Below, piece after piece: positions 44,161 through 53,200 of a stretch of 64,000 nt of DNA. This DNA comes from an uncultured Eubacterium sp. GTDB lineage: Bacteria; Bacillota; Clostridia; Lachnospirales; Lachnospiraceae. Position numbers and translations under genes: made by a program. The notes beneath the pieces were generated by a model. The model was not told the origin of the DNA and did no database searches. It worked only from the letters and a program-made list of their open reading frames with translations. Every line of letters starts with the position of its first letter. The first letter of the stretch is position 1. The stretch spans positions 62,001-126,000 of the forward strand of contig CAJTXO010000009.1 of the NCBI GenBank assembly GCA_910583555.1, given 5' to 3'.

Positions 44161-47100
44161 ATGGAGGCAATAGCGAAAACTAAGTGGATAAGGATAATAG
44201 CAGTATTTTTGGTGATGAGTTTGTTCATCAGCAATTTTTGCGGTGTGGAGATGGTACAGGCAGGCGAATCAGGGCAGATGGATTCAATCGTAATCTCCGG
44301 AGACGGCTACTGTGTCAATGTAAGGGAACAAAATAGCTGGACGGATGGATTTATCGCAGAAGTTGAAGTAACTAATACGGGAAGCAGTGTATTGAAAAAT
44401 TGGAGTGTTCCGCTGGAACTTTCGAACGGAACCGTGATAAATTCATGGAATGCGGCGTGCCGTCAGGATGGCAAACAGTGCGTTTTCGAGTGCAAGGAAT
44501 ACAATCGTTCGGTCAATCCCGGCGAGAGTGTATCGTTTGGATGCCAGATCGAGGGCGCGTCGTTTGAGGATCTGGGGAAAGCCGGGTTTCGGCAGAAAAC
44601 AAGACGGGTCAATGCAAAAGAAGAATATGAGACGGTGTATCGCATCGTTGATCAGTGGGAAAAGAGTGAAAAATAAATTTTTCACTCTGCAAGTTTGTGC
44701 GCGCACGCCCAAACTTGTGTGATGCGCAAAAGACGTGCGCGCATGAGGGGAACTATGCAAATATCGAGGTCGAATTGTATAACCACACATCGGAGGATAT
44801 AGAAGACTGGAATGTGTCGTTTGATTTTACGGGATCGATCGAAACGATTTGGAATGCTGACATGATTTCAAACACAAACGGTCGTTATCGAATTGGAAAT
44901 AAAACGTATAACGCCACGATCCATCCCGGTCAGAGTACGAAATTTGGATTTCAGGCAAGATTTTCGGATGGAAAAGTAACCTGTCCGGGTGAAGGCGTTT
45001 TGGACTGTGTCACTGCGTCGCAGGTTTCAGAGGAGCAGGAGGATGAGGAGTTTGATCCCGAAACGGACGCGTATGTGTATCATGATATCGAAAACCGCGA
45101 TTGGAACATGGAGATGATCCATGCGGATTCGGATGTTGTGAAAGAAGCATTAGATCATCCGAATGGCGCGATCCGGGTAGCGCTATTGGATTCGGGCGTG
45201 AATTACAGTGATGAGGTTTATGTGAGTGAAATCAGGGTGTGAATCCGACGGTGGATCTCATATCGGCAAAAGTTTTGGATAAGGATAATGTGACGACTGT
45301 GGATCGCGTTGTCCAGGCAATCGACTGGGCGATCGAACAGGATTCCGATATTATCAGCATGAGTTTCGGCATGGATGGGGATTCAGCCAGACTTCATCAG
45401 GCAGTGAAAAAGGCCAAGAATGCAGGGATTTTAATCATAGCGGCGGCCGGAAATGGACAGCATGTCGAATATCCGGCAGCTTATCCTGAAGTTATGGCAG
45501 TGGGTTCGGTGGATAGTCTCGCGGAGCGGTCGGTGAAAAGCGCGAGCGGCAAGGAGATCGAAGTAGTTGCTCCGGGAGAATTCGTCCTTTCCCGAGGCGC
45601 GTTTGACAGTATGCAGATCTTTTCTGGCACAAGCATGGCGGTTCCGCACGTAGTCGGATTAGCGTCCATCCTGTGGCAGAAGGATACTTCCCAGCCGGGT
45701 TTATTCGGAAGCTGCTTCAGGCCACTGCCCGTGAATGCGGAACATCCAGTGATTGCGGTTATGGTTTGATCGATTGCGAGTATGCGCTGAAGAACTATGA
45801 TGAGTTTGAAAGGCAGTATGAGGAAGATCCGAAAGAGGTCTTGTTAGAAAATACAGAGGAGATCGATGTGGATGAGGAAGTCAGGAATCTGTATGGGAAC
45901 TGGCGGGGGGAGGAGCATTTGGCATTTGTGTCTTCTTACAAAAAAGACGGGAATAGAGAGATATGGGCTGGGCTAGGAGGGTATATTGATATTTTAAAAA
46001 TAGGTGCTACATTTGGAGACAATGAAGAATCTGGGTGCAGAGGTATGCATGTTGCTCCTTGGTTTCATGGGTATTACGGAAAGGATGAGATTTATAAGGG
46101 GGAGAAGACTGCTGTTTCAAATTATTTGGCAAGCTTTTACTATTTGTATACTCTTGCTAAAGATATGTTTGATGATGGTGAACTCGAACTTACCGAGACA
46201 AATTCTTCCGTTTTTCAAAAGAAAGACAATATTGAATTGAAAAATTCTTATAAAGGTATCAATGCAGCATTTAAAGATACGGAGAGGATTGGAAAATGGA
46301 AGTGGGAGAAAATTCATGAATCCTGTAAACAAAAAGCCGACGGCACCATTCCGAAAAAGGAGCGAAGTTTGGTTTTGCTTGGGATGGCGCTCCATACGGC
46401 AACCGATACATATGCCCACAGCAGTTTCTGTTGGAGTGGGACGAAGAAGAAAAAGATTATATGGAAGGCAATTACACATTCCGATGTTTATAAAGGAGCA
46501 AAGAAGGCAGATTCCACGAAGTATATCGAGCGTCGGTATCAAGATGCTAAACGGGTGGCAAGGGCACTGCTAGGCAAAGTCAAAGTCAGGAAGGGAGAGT
46601 TTGCTGGGTTTGAATCTGCTAAAACAGCGATATCCATCTATTCGGCACAAAAGGATTATAACGGAATACTAAATAGTGGAAAGTATATCCAGTTAAAACA
46701 TCTGAAAAATGCCTATGCTTTGAAAAGACCTTATAAATATGCCCTTCAGCTTGAAGGACTTGGTGATAATGATACGGAGGAAATCAAACAGGTCTCATAT
46801 AAGTTTAAGAAAATAGATCTCAAATACTTAAAAGAAAAGACGGAGAAGTATAAGTATTTTAGAGGGAAAAAGAAGGCAGTGAAGGTAAAAGCAAAAAAAC
46901 AAAAAGATGAAAAAGCATCTGTTGTAACGTATGAGCTCCGTGATGAACAATCCGGAAAGATGCTGATGGATATTAAATCAGATATGAATGATTTTGATGT
47001 TATCGCGGCCAATGATAGTACATTAAAGATGGTGGAGAAGCAGGAAAAGGAACAGAAGCTGTGTTGCAGATTTTCCGGGGGACAGGTGCTAGATGCCGAT

Positions 47101-47718
47101 GAAAACGAGATCCCGGAACTGGAAGAAGAAGGGGGTCAAGACGAAGGCCAGATACAGGAGACAGAAGATGATTCCGAAGAGATGTGTACGTTCTATTGTT
47201 TTGAGTTTGACGCTGCAAGTGATGATTATGACGATAATAGTAATAAAGACTCAGCATACCGCGTTGAGATGACATGGGAAGATTCTTCATTGGATTTAGA
47301 TCTTCTTATGATGGCAATGTTTCCATATGCGGAACAATTTTATCTGACCTGCCGTGTCGAAAAGACGACATATCCGGAACTGGGAGATGTATTTCAAAGC
47401 GACCGGAACCGCGCAAGTTTAGACCGGGATGTACAGGATGCTTCTGGTGCAGAGACGATCAAAATCCACAAGTTCGAAAAGGATGCTGTTTATTTATTCT
47501 TTGTCCGTAATTATACAGAAGACTACCCGGTTGGATCTGAGAAGGAGATAGCAAGATCAGGAGCGATGATCAAGGTTTATCGCGGACAGGAGAAAAAACC
47601 ATTTTATACAGCGAGAGTGCCAGTGGGTGAAGGATATTATTGGAACGCGATTTGCCTGTGGGGAGATACAGGGGAGTTGCAGCCAATTGACACCATAACG
47701 GAAGAAGCGATGGGGTGA
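44161..47718 (+). pseudogene. broken S8 (subtilisin-like) protease with CBM2 modules and a phospholipase-C-like region
   Basis: Three overlapping frames make one former gene. Frame 1 (44161-44676) holds a signal peptide and a CBM2-like module. Frame 2 (44697-45242) holds a second CBM2-like module and the catalytic Asp region (ALLDSGVN). Frame 3 (45239-45769) has the Ser region (SGTSMAVPHVVG), but the HG(T) segment with the catalytic His is missing. Frame 4 (45673-47718) carries the end of the protease domain, a long region with ALHTATDTYAHSSF resembling zinc-dependent phospholipase C, and acidic low-complexity sequence. Lesions are an inserted palindromic element near 44663, a deletion near 45239 and a frameshift near 45700. 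Not functional as a protease. Confidence 0.8.
44663..44744. repeat. inserted palindromic (MITE-like) element
   Basis: AGAGTGAAAAAT (44663-44674) pairs with ATTTTTCACTCT (44677-44688) as a perfect 12-bp palindrome. Next is CAAGTTTG (44690-44697) with CAAACTTG (44710-44717) around a TGCGCGCA core, and a third ATGCGC/GCGCAT pair between about 44722 and 44743. The segment breaks the reading frame between two CBM2-like modules. Exact ends are uncertain. Confidence 0.65.
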
Positions 47719-47734
47719 AAGAAAGGAGGAGACG

Positions 47735-48640
47735 ATGGGAAAACGAAAAAGATTTCTTCTGGTTTGGCTCGTTTGCCTGTGTACCGTATTATGCGGTACG
47801 CAGGTGCAGGCGAAGGTGAAGAAGGGAAAGTGGAAGAGCAATATACGATGGACGTATGATACAAAGATGAAAGAATTGGTATTTACTGGGAATGGTGACA
47901 TGGAGAGTTGTGAAGTTGACAATGAAGCACCGGATTCAAGTTTGCCGGGATGGATTCGTTTTAGCGAAGATGTGCAGAAAATCTCCATAAAGGAAGGTAT
48001 CACAAGTGTGGCGCCTTACTTGGGAAATTTTTTTAACTTGAGAAGTATTGAATTGCCTGATTCGGTTCGGGTAATTGGAAACGAATCGCTTAATCGAACG
48101 GGGAAGTTGAAGAAGGTCAGGCTGCCGTCGGGATTAAAAGAAATAGGTGAAGGTGTATTTGAAGTTTCAGGACTACGGGAAGTGACGATTCCATCTGGGG
48201 TAAAGAAAGTGGGAGATTTTGCCTTTTGTAGTAACTTATACTTAAAAAAGGTTACAGTTCAGGAAGGTGTAGGGGTACTAGGATTTTATAGTTTTGCAAA
48301 ATGTGAAAGACTTACGAATTTAACACTTCCAAATTCAATAAAAAAGCTTGAAGAGGGATGTTTTATGGGTGCGACGTCGTTGAAGAAAGTTACGATTCCT
48401 GAAAACGTTGAACAGATTGAGGATGCTGTGTTTTATGCTGCGGATCGAAAAGTCCAGCTTCGAAAAGTAGTCATCAAATCTAAAAAAATAAAAAAGTGGG
48501 GGGAAAGAATATTTGAGGGCGCGAGAAAGAGTCTAGTCATCGAGGTACCCGCGAGTAAGAAGAAAGAATACAGCAAGGCGCTGAAAAAAAAGAAACTGCC
48601 GTCGTATGTGAAGGTGGTAGGGAAGAAAAATCTGGATTAG
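47735..48640 (+). CDS. secreted BspA-type leucine-rich repeat protein
   Basis: The 301-residue protein has a signal peptide (KRKRFLLVWLVCLCTVLCG), an N-terminal region with KLVFTGNGD, and about five LRR_5 repeats with the SIELPDSVRVIGNESLN and KKVTIPENVEQIEDAVF pattern. BspA repeats bind host matrix proteins or carbohydrates; no cell-wall anchor motif is visible. It starts 17 bases after the subtilase pseudogene with AAAGGAGG and may have been cotranscribed with it. Confidence 0.85.
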   Translation: MGKRKRFLLVWLVCLCTVLCGTQVQAKVKKGKWKSNIRWTYDTKMKELVFTGNGDMESCEVDNEAPDSSLPGWIRFSEDVQKISIKEGITSVAPYLGNFFNLRSIELPDSVRVIGNESLNRTGKLKKVRLPSGLKEIGEGVFEVSGLREVTIPSGVKKVGDFAFCSNLYLKKVTVQEGVGVLGFYSFAKCERLTNLTLPNSIKKLEEGCFMGATSLKKVTIPENVEQIEDAVFYAADRKVQLRKVVIKSKKIKKWGERIFEGARKSLVIEVPASKKKEYSKALKKKKLPSYVKVVGKKNLD

Positions 48641-48679
48641 AAGTCAATAATTCTAAAGTATACAACGAAGGTATCAACT

Positions 48680-49642
48680 ATGAATAAAATATTATCGATC
48701 GTACTGATGTTTTCACTGCTTGTAAGTGGAATATGTCAACAGTGTGTAAAGGTGAAAGCAAAAGAATCGGAATTTGTTATGTCAGAGGACGAACTGCTCG
48801 AAGTTTTTTATGAGGTGACGGGTAAATGGGATCGTCATTATAAAATGAAAGTGACAATAGAAAATATTTCAGGTACTGTAATTGATGATTGGGAAGTGCA
48901 TTTTGATTTTCAAGATCAGATAGAGGAAATCTGGAACGCATCGATCGCGGAAAAAGAAGAGGGGAAAAACGTTGTGATTCGTAGCGAGAATGGGAATCAG
49001 GACATTAACATTGACGGAAATGTTAGTTTTGAAATGATTGTTCGTTATGATGGGGAAATAGAATTTCCAGAAAGATGCTATCTTACAAGAGAGCAACACG
49101 AAGTAGATGAAAAAAATTATGTGGTAGAGTTCATTCAAAATAAAAAGGGTGTTGATCATGTAAATGGCTCCATAAAGATTACGAATGTTGGGAGCGAGAG
49201 GATCGAGGACTGGAAATTTGATCTTGAAACCTCAATTGTTTTGAATGATATAGAGCAGATATGGGGCGCAAAATTGATCGATATCGACGAAGGGGTTGAA
49301 AAGGGGTCATATTGCCAGCTGGATCATGTGACTTCTAATCATAATATCGAACCGGGGCAGAGTGTCGAATTTGAATTTGTCGCTAAATGTGATGGAGAGA
49401 TCCAAATAGTGGGCAATACTTTATACAGTATGATAAAAGCGGAATATGAGGAAGATGACGAGGATGAAACGATTGATTTTACGGATCCATATTGGGAACC
49501 GAGATATGATCTGGATGATTTTGATACTTATAAGGAATATGAAGAATATTGTAAAGAAATCATGCGAAAGTGGATCGATTGGATGCTTACTTTCGGGACT
49601 TTTTGTGGAAATCCCTTGAAAAGTTTAGGGATTTTGCTATAA
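48680..49642 (+). CDS. secreted protein with two CBM2-like modules, C-terminus provided by a repeat element
   Basis: The 320-residue protein has a signal peptide (residues 1-25) and two modules resembling cellulose-binding family 2 (IDDWEVHFDF...IEEIWNAS and IEDWKFDLE...IEQIWGAKL), then an acidic YWEPRYDLDD linker. The last 14 codons (TFCGNPLKSLGILL) come from a 44-bp repeat that recurs at 50830. I infer that a longer protein was truncated, perhaps a polymorphic-toxin-type or protease-type protein. Expression and function unknown. Confidence 0.6.
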   Translation: MNKILSIVLMFSLLVSGICQQCVKVKAKESEFVMSEDELLEVFYEVTGKWDRHYKMKVTIENISGTVIDDWEVHFDFQDQIEEIWNASIAEKEEGKNVVIRSENGNQDINIDGNVSFEMIVRYDGEIEFPERCYLTREQHEVDEKNYVVEFIQNKKGVDHVNGSIKITNVGSERIEDWKFDLETSIVLNDIEQIWGAKLIDIDEGVEKGSYCQLDHVTSNHNIEPGQSVEFEFVAKCDGEIQIVGNTLYSMIKAEYEEDDEDETIDFTDPYWEPRYDLDDFDTYKEYEEYCKEIMRKWIDWMLTFGTFCGNPLKSLGILL

Positions 49643-49643
49643 T
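49600..49643 (+). repeat. 44-bp hairpin/promoter repeat, copy A
   Basis: Differs from copy B at 50830-50873 at two positions. It contains AAATCCCT and AGGGATTT as an inverted repeat and reads as a promoter: TTGAAA (49616-49621), 16-base spacer, TATAAT (49638-49643). Confidence 0.75.
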
Positions 49644-49649
49644 ACTTAA

Positions 49650-49726
49650 GGAAAGTATCAGATTCAGAGCAGTCAAAAAAGAACAGCTTATACGAAAGAT
49701 AAACTGCTCTGAATGTGATTCTTTCC
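49650..49726. repeat. 24-bp imperfect inverted repeat (22 of 24 match)
   Basis: Arms 49650-49673 and 49703-49726 with a 29-base loop. It follows copy A of the 44-bp repeat and precedes the IS91-like remnant. Could be a terminator-less hairpin or a mobile-element end; no T-run. Confidence 0.6.
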
Positions 49727-49748
49727 AATTGTACCAAGCCGCGGAACT

Positions 49749-49976
49749 TTAGCCGGGAGCTGTATGGGGATAGTATCCCTCACAGAAAGCCCAAAACGGA
49801 ATATCAAGACGGTTTGCAGCACAGAATACGTACAGAGTTTCCTGATCCGCTGTAACGGAGAGGATCCGGTTGTTGGAGATGGCGATCTGGTGGGTATAAC
49901 GCCTCAGGTATTCAATGGCATTGCCAAAACCATGGAAGAAAAGGTAGAGTTTACTTTTGCAATTTAGGTGTAACAA
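49749..49976 (-). pseudogene. remnant of an IS91/IS801-family (Y2) transposase
   Basis: A 75-residue minus-strand frame contains EYLRRYTHQIAISNNRILSV, the conserved segment of Y2 transposases of the IS91 group, followed by unrelated residues. The two-Tyr catalytic region and zinc ribbon are absent. A fossil of a once larger element. Confidence 0.6.
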
Positions 49977-50104
49977 TTATAAAAACTCAAGTCTTTTCTT
50001 TATAAAAATAATAGTATAATCTTATGAAAAGATTGATATGAAAGACGGTTGCCAGTAATGGCGTAGGAAAGAAAACTATAACAAAATTGAAGGGAGGGAG
50101 GCTT

Positions 50105-50371
50105 ATGCTTATAAAAGCATCGGCAACACTGAGAAACGATTATGCAACGATATCCGCACTGGCAAAGGAAACAAAAGAACCCATATATATTACCAAGAAT
50201 GGGGAAGGCGACTTAGTATTAATGAGCATAGATGCTTTTGAGAAGCGGGAACAGGTGCTGCAGTTAAGAGCAAGGATACTTCAGGCAGAACAGGAACGAA
50301 TAGATGGAGAGCCGACAATCAGTGTGACAGAGGCAAGAAATCGTCTAAGGGAGAGAGCCAGTGAAGCATAG
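50105..50371 (+). CDS. type II antitoxin, Phd/YefM family
   Basis: The 88-residue protein has a Phd-like N-terminal DNA-binding fold (SATLRNDYATISALAKETKEPIYITKNGEGDLVLMSIDAF) and a charged C-terminal part with RARILQAEQERI that would neutralise the toxin. It starts after GGAGGGAGG and overlaps the toxin gene by 11 bases, the usual TA arrangement. It would repress its own operon. Confidence 0.85.
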   Translation: MLIKASATLRNDYATISALAKETKEPIYITKNGEGDLVLMSIDAFEKREQVLQLRARILQAEQERIDGEPTISVTEARNRLRERASEA

Positions 50372-50669
50372 GGTGGAAATTTTGCCTTTCGCATGGGAGG
50401 ATTTGAAAAAAATAGAAGATTATTATATCCTTCAGTTTGATGTGCAGACAGCATTGAAAGTCAGCGATCACATTTTAGATACCATTGAACGTCTGGAGCA
50501 GTTTTCCGATTCCGGTTCGGCTACCCCGGACGATTGGTTGAATGAGCAGGGATATCGGATGGTAATCTGTAAAAAACATATTGCCATATACCGGGTTATT
50601 CATGAAACCGTATATGGATATCATATCGCAGATACGCAGACGGATTACACAAAGTTATTTTATGGGTAA
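50361..50669 (+). CDS. type II toxin, RelE/ParE family
   Basis: The 102-residue protein starts at GTG 50361 within the antitoxin end. The ParE-like pattern is VEILPFAWEDLKKIEDYYI, then helices, then YRMVICKKHIAIYRVIHETVYGYHIADTQTDY, the C-terminal beta sheet typical of ParE/RelE. It lacks obvious truncation. Depending on subfamily it inhibits gyrase or cleaves mRNA. Confidence 0.85.
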   Translation: MKHRVEILPFAWEDLKKIEDYYILQFDVQTALKVSDHILDTIERLEQFSDSGSATPDDWLNEQGYRMVICKKHIAIYRVIHETVYGYHIADTQTDYTKLFYG

Positions 50670-50717
50670 GTGGTATTAACAAGATGCCATAAAGAGAGGA
50701 CAGGAGAGAATAACCAT

Positions 50718-50849
50718 ATGTGTAAGGCAGAAGATGATACTTACGCATCCGATGAGGATATATTAATCATTTCTAAAAGACTGACCAGACAAAATAAAGA
50801 GGCAGCAAATGTTAGTTTACTACCGGACCTTTTTGTGGAAATCCCTTGA
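50718..50849 (+). pseudogene. truncated small ORF, C-terminus replaced by the 44-bp repeat
   Basis: ATG at 50718 gives 43 residues (SDEDILIISKRLTRQNKEAANV core) and stops inside copy B of the repeat. The SKRLTRQNKEA segment resembles the end of small proteins found next to TA genes in Lachnospiraceae, but I cannot name the family. The rest of the 338-base spacer holds only copy B and a short AT-rich stretch. Confidence 0.4.
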
Positions 50850-50873
50850 AAAGTTCAGGGATTTTGATATAAT
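50830..50873 (+). repeat. 44-bp hairpin/promoter repeat, copy B
   Basis: 42 of 44 bases match copy A. TTGAAA (50846-50851), 16-base spacer, TATAAT (50868-50873). It may be the promoter for miaB, 135 bases downstream. Confidence 0.75.
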
Positions 50874-51007
50874 GGATATATCAGCGAGAAAGAAGGTTCC
50901 ATAATTTTATCATACGATGACACGAAGAGACGGCATCAGTCCGTCTCTCATGTTTTCCCTGAAAATAATAACAGCATGCAAATACTCATACACATAAGGA
51001 GATAGAA

Positions 51008-52456
51008 ATGTTTGATTACACATGGATCGACCGCATGGACATAACCGGGGAGGCCCCGGCAGAAGAACCGGCGAGACAATATTATTTTATGAAAAAATGT
51101 AAAGTCTGGGCGGCGGAAGAAGAAAAACGGATCGGTAGAAAACTCACGCTGTCGATGCAGACGATGGGATGCCAGATGAACGCCAGGGATTCGGAAAAAT
51201 TGGAGGCTATCCTCACTTATATCGGTTATGAGGCCGTCGATGACGTTACCGCAGACTTTATCCTCTATAATACGTGTACCGTCCGTGAAAATGCAAATTT
51301 AAAAGTGTATGGGCGGCTTGGCTATATGAAAAATCAAAAAAAGAAAAACCCGCGGATGAAGATCGCGATGTGCGGTTGTATGATGCAGGAGCCGTCCGTT
51401 GTCGAAAAAATAAAGAAAAGTTATCCGTTTGTCGATATGATCTTCGGAACCCACAATGTATATAAACTGGCCGAAATATTGTATACGCATCTGGTGTCAG
51501 AACGCATGGTGCTCGATGTGTGGCAGGAGGCGGAGGGGATCGTCGAGGATCTGCCGAGCGTGCGGAAGTACCCGTTTAAGGCCGGCGTCAATATCATGTA
51601 TGGCTGCAACAACTTCTGCAGTTATTGTATCGTGCCGTATGTGCGCGGCCGGGAACGGAGCCGGCGGCCGGAGGAGATCCTTTCGGAAGTCAGGGCATTG
51701 GCAGCGGACGGAGTCAAGGAGATCATGCTTTTGGGGCAGAATGTGAACTCGTATGGGAACACACTGGAAGTTAACGTGAACTTCGCGCAGCTTTTACGTG
51801 AAGTTGAGAAAACGGACGGGCTGGAACGAATCCGGTTCATGACGTCCCATCCGAAGGATCTGTCGGATGAACTGATCGACGTTATGGCGGAGAGCAAAAA
51901 AATCTGTTCTCATCTGCATCTTCCGCTCCAGTCGGGAAGTACGAAGATTTTAGAGAAGATGAACCGCCGCTATACGAAGGAGGATTATCTGAACCTTGTG
52001 GGGCGCATTCAAAAGCGTCTGCCGGACATTTCCCTGACGACGGATCTGATCGTCGGATTTCCGGGAGAGACGGAGGAGGATTTTTTGGAAACGCTGGATG
52101 TCGTCCGGCAGGTGAGGTATGACAGCGTGTATTCTTTTATCTACTCAAAGCGGACGGGTACGCCTGCGGCCGCGATGGAAGACCAGGTGCCGGATGATGT
52201 GACAAAAGAGCGTTTTCAGCGGCTATTGCAGACGATCCAGTCCATCTCAAAGGAAATTACGGATGGAAAAGTGGGGCAGGAAGTGGATGTATTGATGGAA
52301 GAAGTCAATGATCACGATGCGTCAATGATCACGGGAAGATTGTCTTCGAATGCCGTCGTGCACTGCAAGGGAACGACGTCGTGCGTCGGGAAAATCTGCC
52401 GCGTCCGGCTGACGCAGAGCCGCGGGTTTTATTTTATGGGGGAGATAATAGGCTGA
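51008..52456 (+). CDS. miaB: tRNA-2-methylthio-N6-dimethylallyladenosine synthase
   Basis: The 482-residue radical SAM methylthiotransferase has the UPF0004 domain with MQTMGCQMNARDSEKL (cluster Cys), YNTCTVRENAN and CGCMMQEPSV (three Cys for the auxiliary cluster), GCNNFCSYCIVPYVRGRERSR (radical SAM CxxxCxxC), and a C-terminal TRAM domain. It adds a methylthio group to A37 of tRNAs. An extra 40-residue N-terminal segment precedes the domain. Confidence 0.95.
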   Translation: MFDYTWIDRMDITGEAPAEEPARQYYFMKKCKVWAAEEEKRIGRKLTLSMQTMGCQMNARDSEKLEAILTYIGYEAVDDVTADFILYNTCTVRENANLKVYGRLGYMKNQKKKNPRMKIAMCGCMMQEPSVVEKIKKSYPFVDMIFGTHNVYKLAEILYTHLVSERMVLDVWQEAEGIVEDLPSVRKYPFKAGVNIMYGCNNFCSYCIVPYVRGRERSRRPEEILSEVRALAADGVKEIMLLGQNVNSYGNTLEVNVNFAQLLREVEKTDGLERIRFMTSHPKDLSDELIDVMAESKKICSHLHLPLQSGSTKILEKMNRRYTKEDYLNLVGRIQKRLPDISLTTDLIVGFPGETEEDFLETLDVVRQVRYDSVYSFIYSKRTGTPAAAMEDQVPDDVTKERFQRLLQTIQSISKEITDGKVGQEVDVLMEEVNDHDASMITGRLSSNAVVHCKGTTSCVGKICRVRLTQSRGFYFMGEIIG

Positions 52457-52536
52457 GAAGTGGACGTTAGATCATGAAATGGATGTTAGGCTGAGAAGCA
52501 GACTTTAGGCTGAGAAGCAGACTTTAGGCTGCAAGG
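52450..52536 (+). repeat. 19-bp tandem repeats after miaB
   Basis: Units at 52450, 52469, 52488 and 52507, with a partial fifth from 52526. The third and fourth units are identical (AGGCTGAGAAGCAGACTTT); the first two differ. The array begins inside the last codons of miaB. Confidence 0.8.
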
Positions 52537-52566
52537 TGATGAAGAAAGGGAAAGGTGGTTGGTAAG

Positions 52567-53004
52567 ATGCAGATTTCAAGCCGGTTTACATTGGCAATCC
52601 ATATTTTTGCCTGCATAGATACATTTGGAAGTGAATATAAGGTCACGAGTGATTTTCTCGCGGGAAGCACAAACGTTAATCCCGTCGTGATCCGAAAGAT
52701 TTTGGGACAGTTAAAAGGGGCGGGATTGATCAACGTGGCGCGTGGAACGGGGGGGACTACGGCGGCCAGGCCGCTGGAGGAGATCACCTTCTTGGATATA
52801 TACCGGGCTGTGGAATGTATCGAACACGGTGAGTTATTTCATTTTCATGAAAATCCCAGTACAGATTGTCCGGTGGGGCGGAATATACATTCCATTTTGG
52901 ATGCTAAGCTTCTACGTGTGCAGAAGGCGATGGAAGATGAACTGGCTTCGCTTACGCTGGCAGATTTAAAGAAGGATACGGAAAAATATGTGAAAGGTAA
53001 GTAG
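52567..53004 (+). CDS. Rrf2-family transcriptional regulator
   Basis: The 145-residue protein has the Rrf2 winged helix-turn-helix (QISSRFTLAIHIFACID, then SDFLAGSTNVNPVVIRKILGQLKGAGLINVARGTGGTTAA) and a C-terminal helix. A single Cys (TDCPVG at about 101) replaces the three-Cys iron-sulfur set, so it may sense redox by another way or bind a ligand. It is followed by an NAD(P)-binding gene that has operator-like repeats. Confidence 0.85.
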   Translation: MQISSRFTLAIHIFACIDTFGSEYKVTSDFLAGSTNVNPVVIRKILGQLKGAGLINVARGTGGTTAARPLEEITFLDIYRAVECIEHGELFHFHENPSTDCPVGRNIHSILDAKLLRVQKAMEDELASLTLADLKKDTEKYVKGK

Positions 53005-53057
53005 AAAATTTCGGGGCGTTCCATAGATTTTGACGCACCCGGAATTTTTTTTAAAAA

Positions 53058-53139
53058 AATTTGTTGTAACTATTGACATTACATTAAGAGCGTGTTATAG
53101 TAACGACATAAGATGTAATATAAAAAGTTACAACAAATT
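53058..53139 (+). promoter_or_regulatory. promoter flanked by nested inverted repeats, likely Rrf2 operator
   Basis: TTGACA (53073-53078), 17-base spacer, TATAGT (53096-53101). Outer repeat AATTTGTTGTAAC (53058-53070) and GTTACAACAAATT (53127-53139), 13 of 13 pairs; inner repeat ATTACAT and ATGTAAT inside it. The layout fits repression of the downstream gene by the upstream Rrf2 protein. Confidence 0.7.
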
Positions 53140-53200
53140 AAAAAAAGGGAGCTGGGTATGATCTCAGATCTGCCGGCGAAGAAAGGAAAGGTGAATGATT

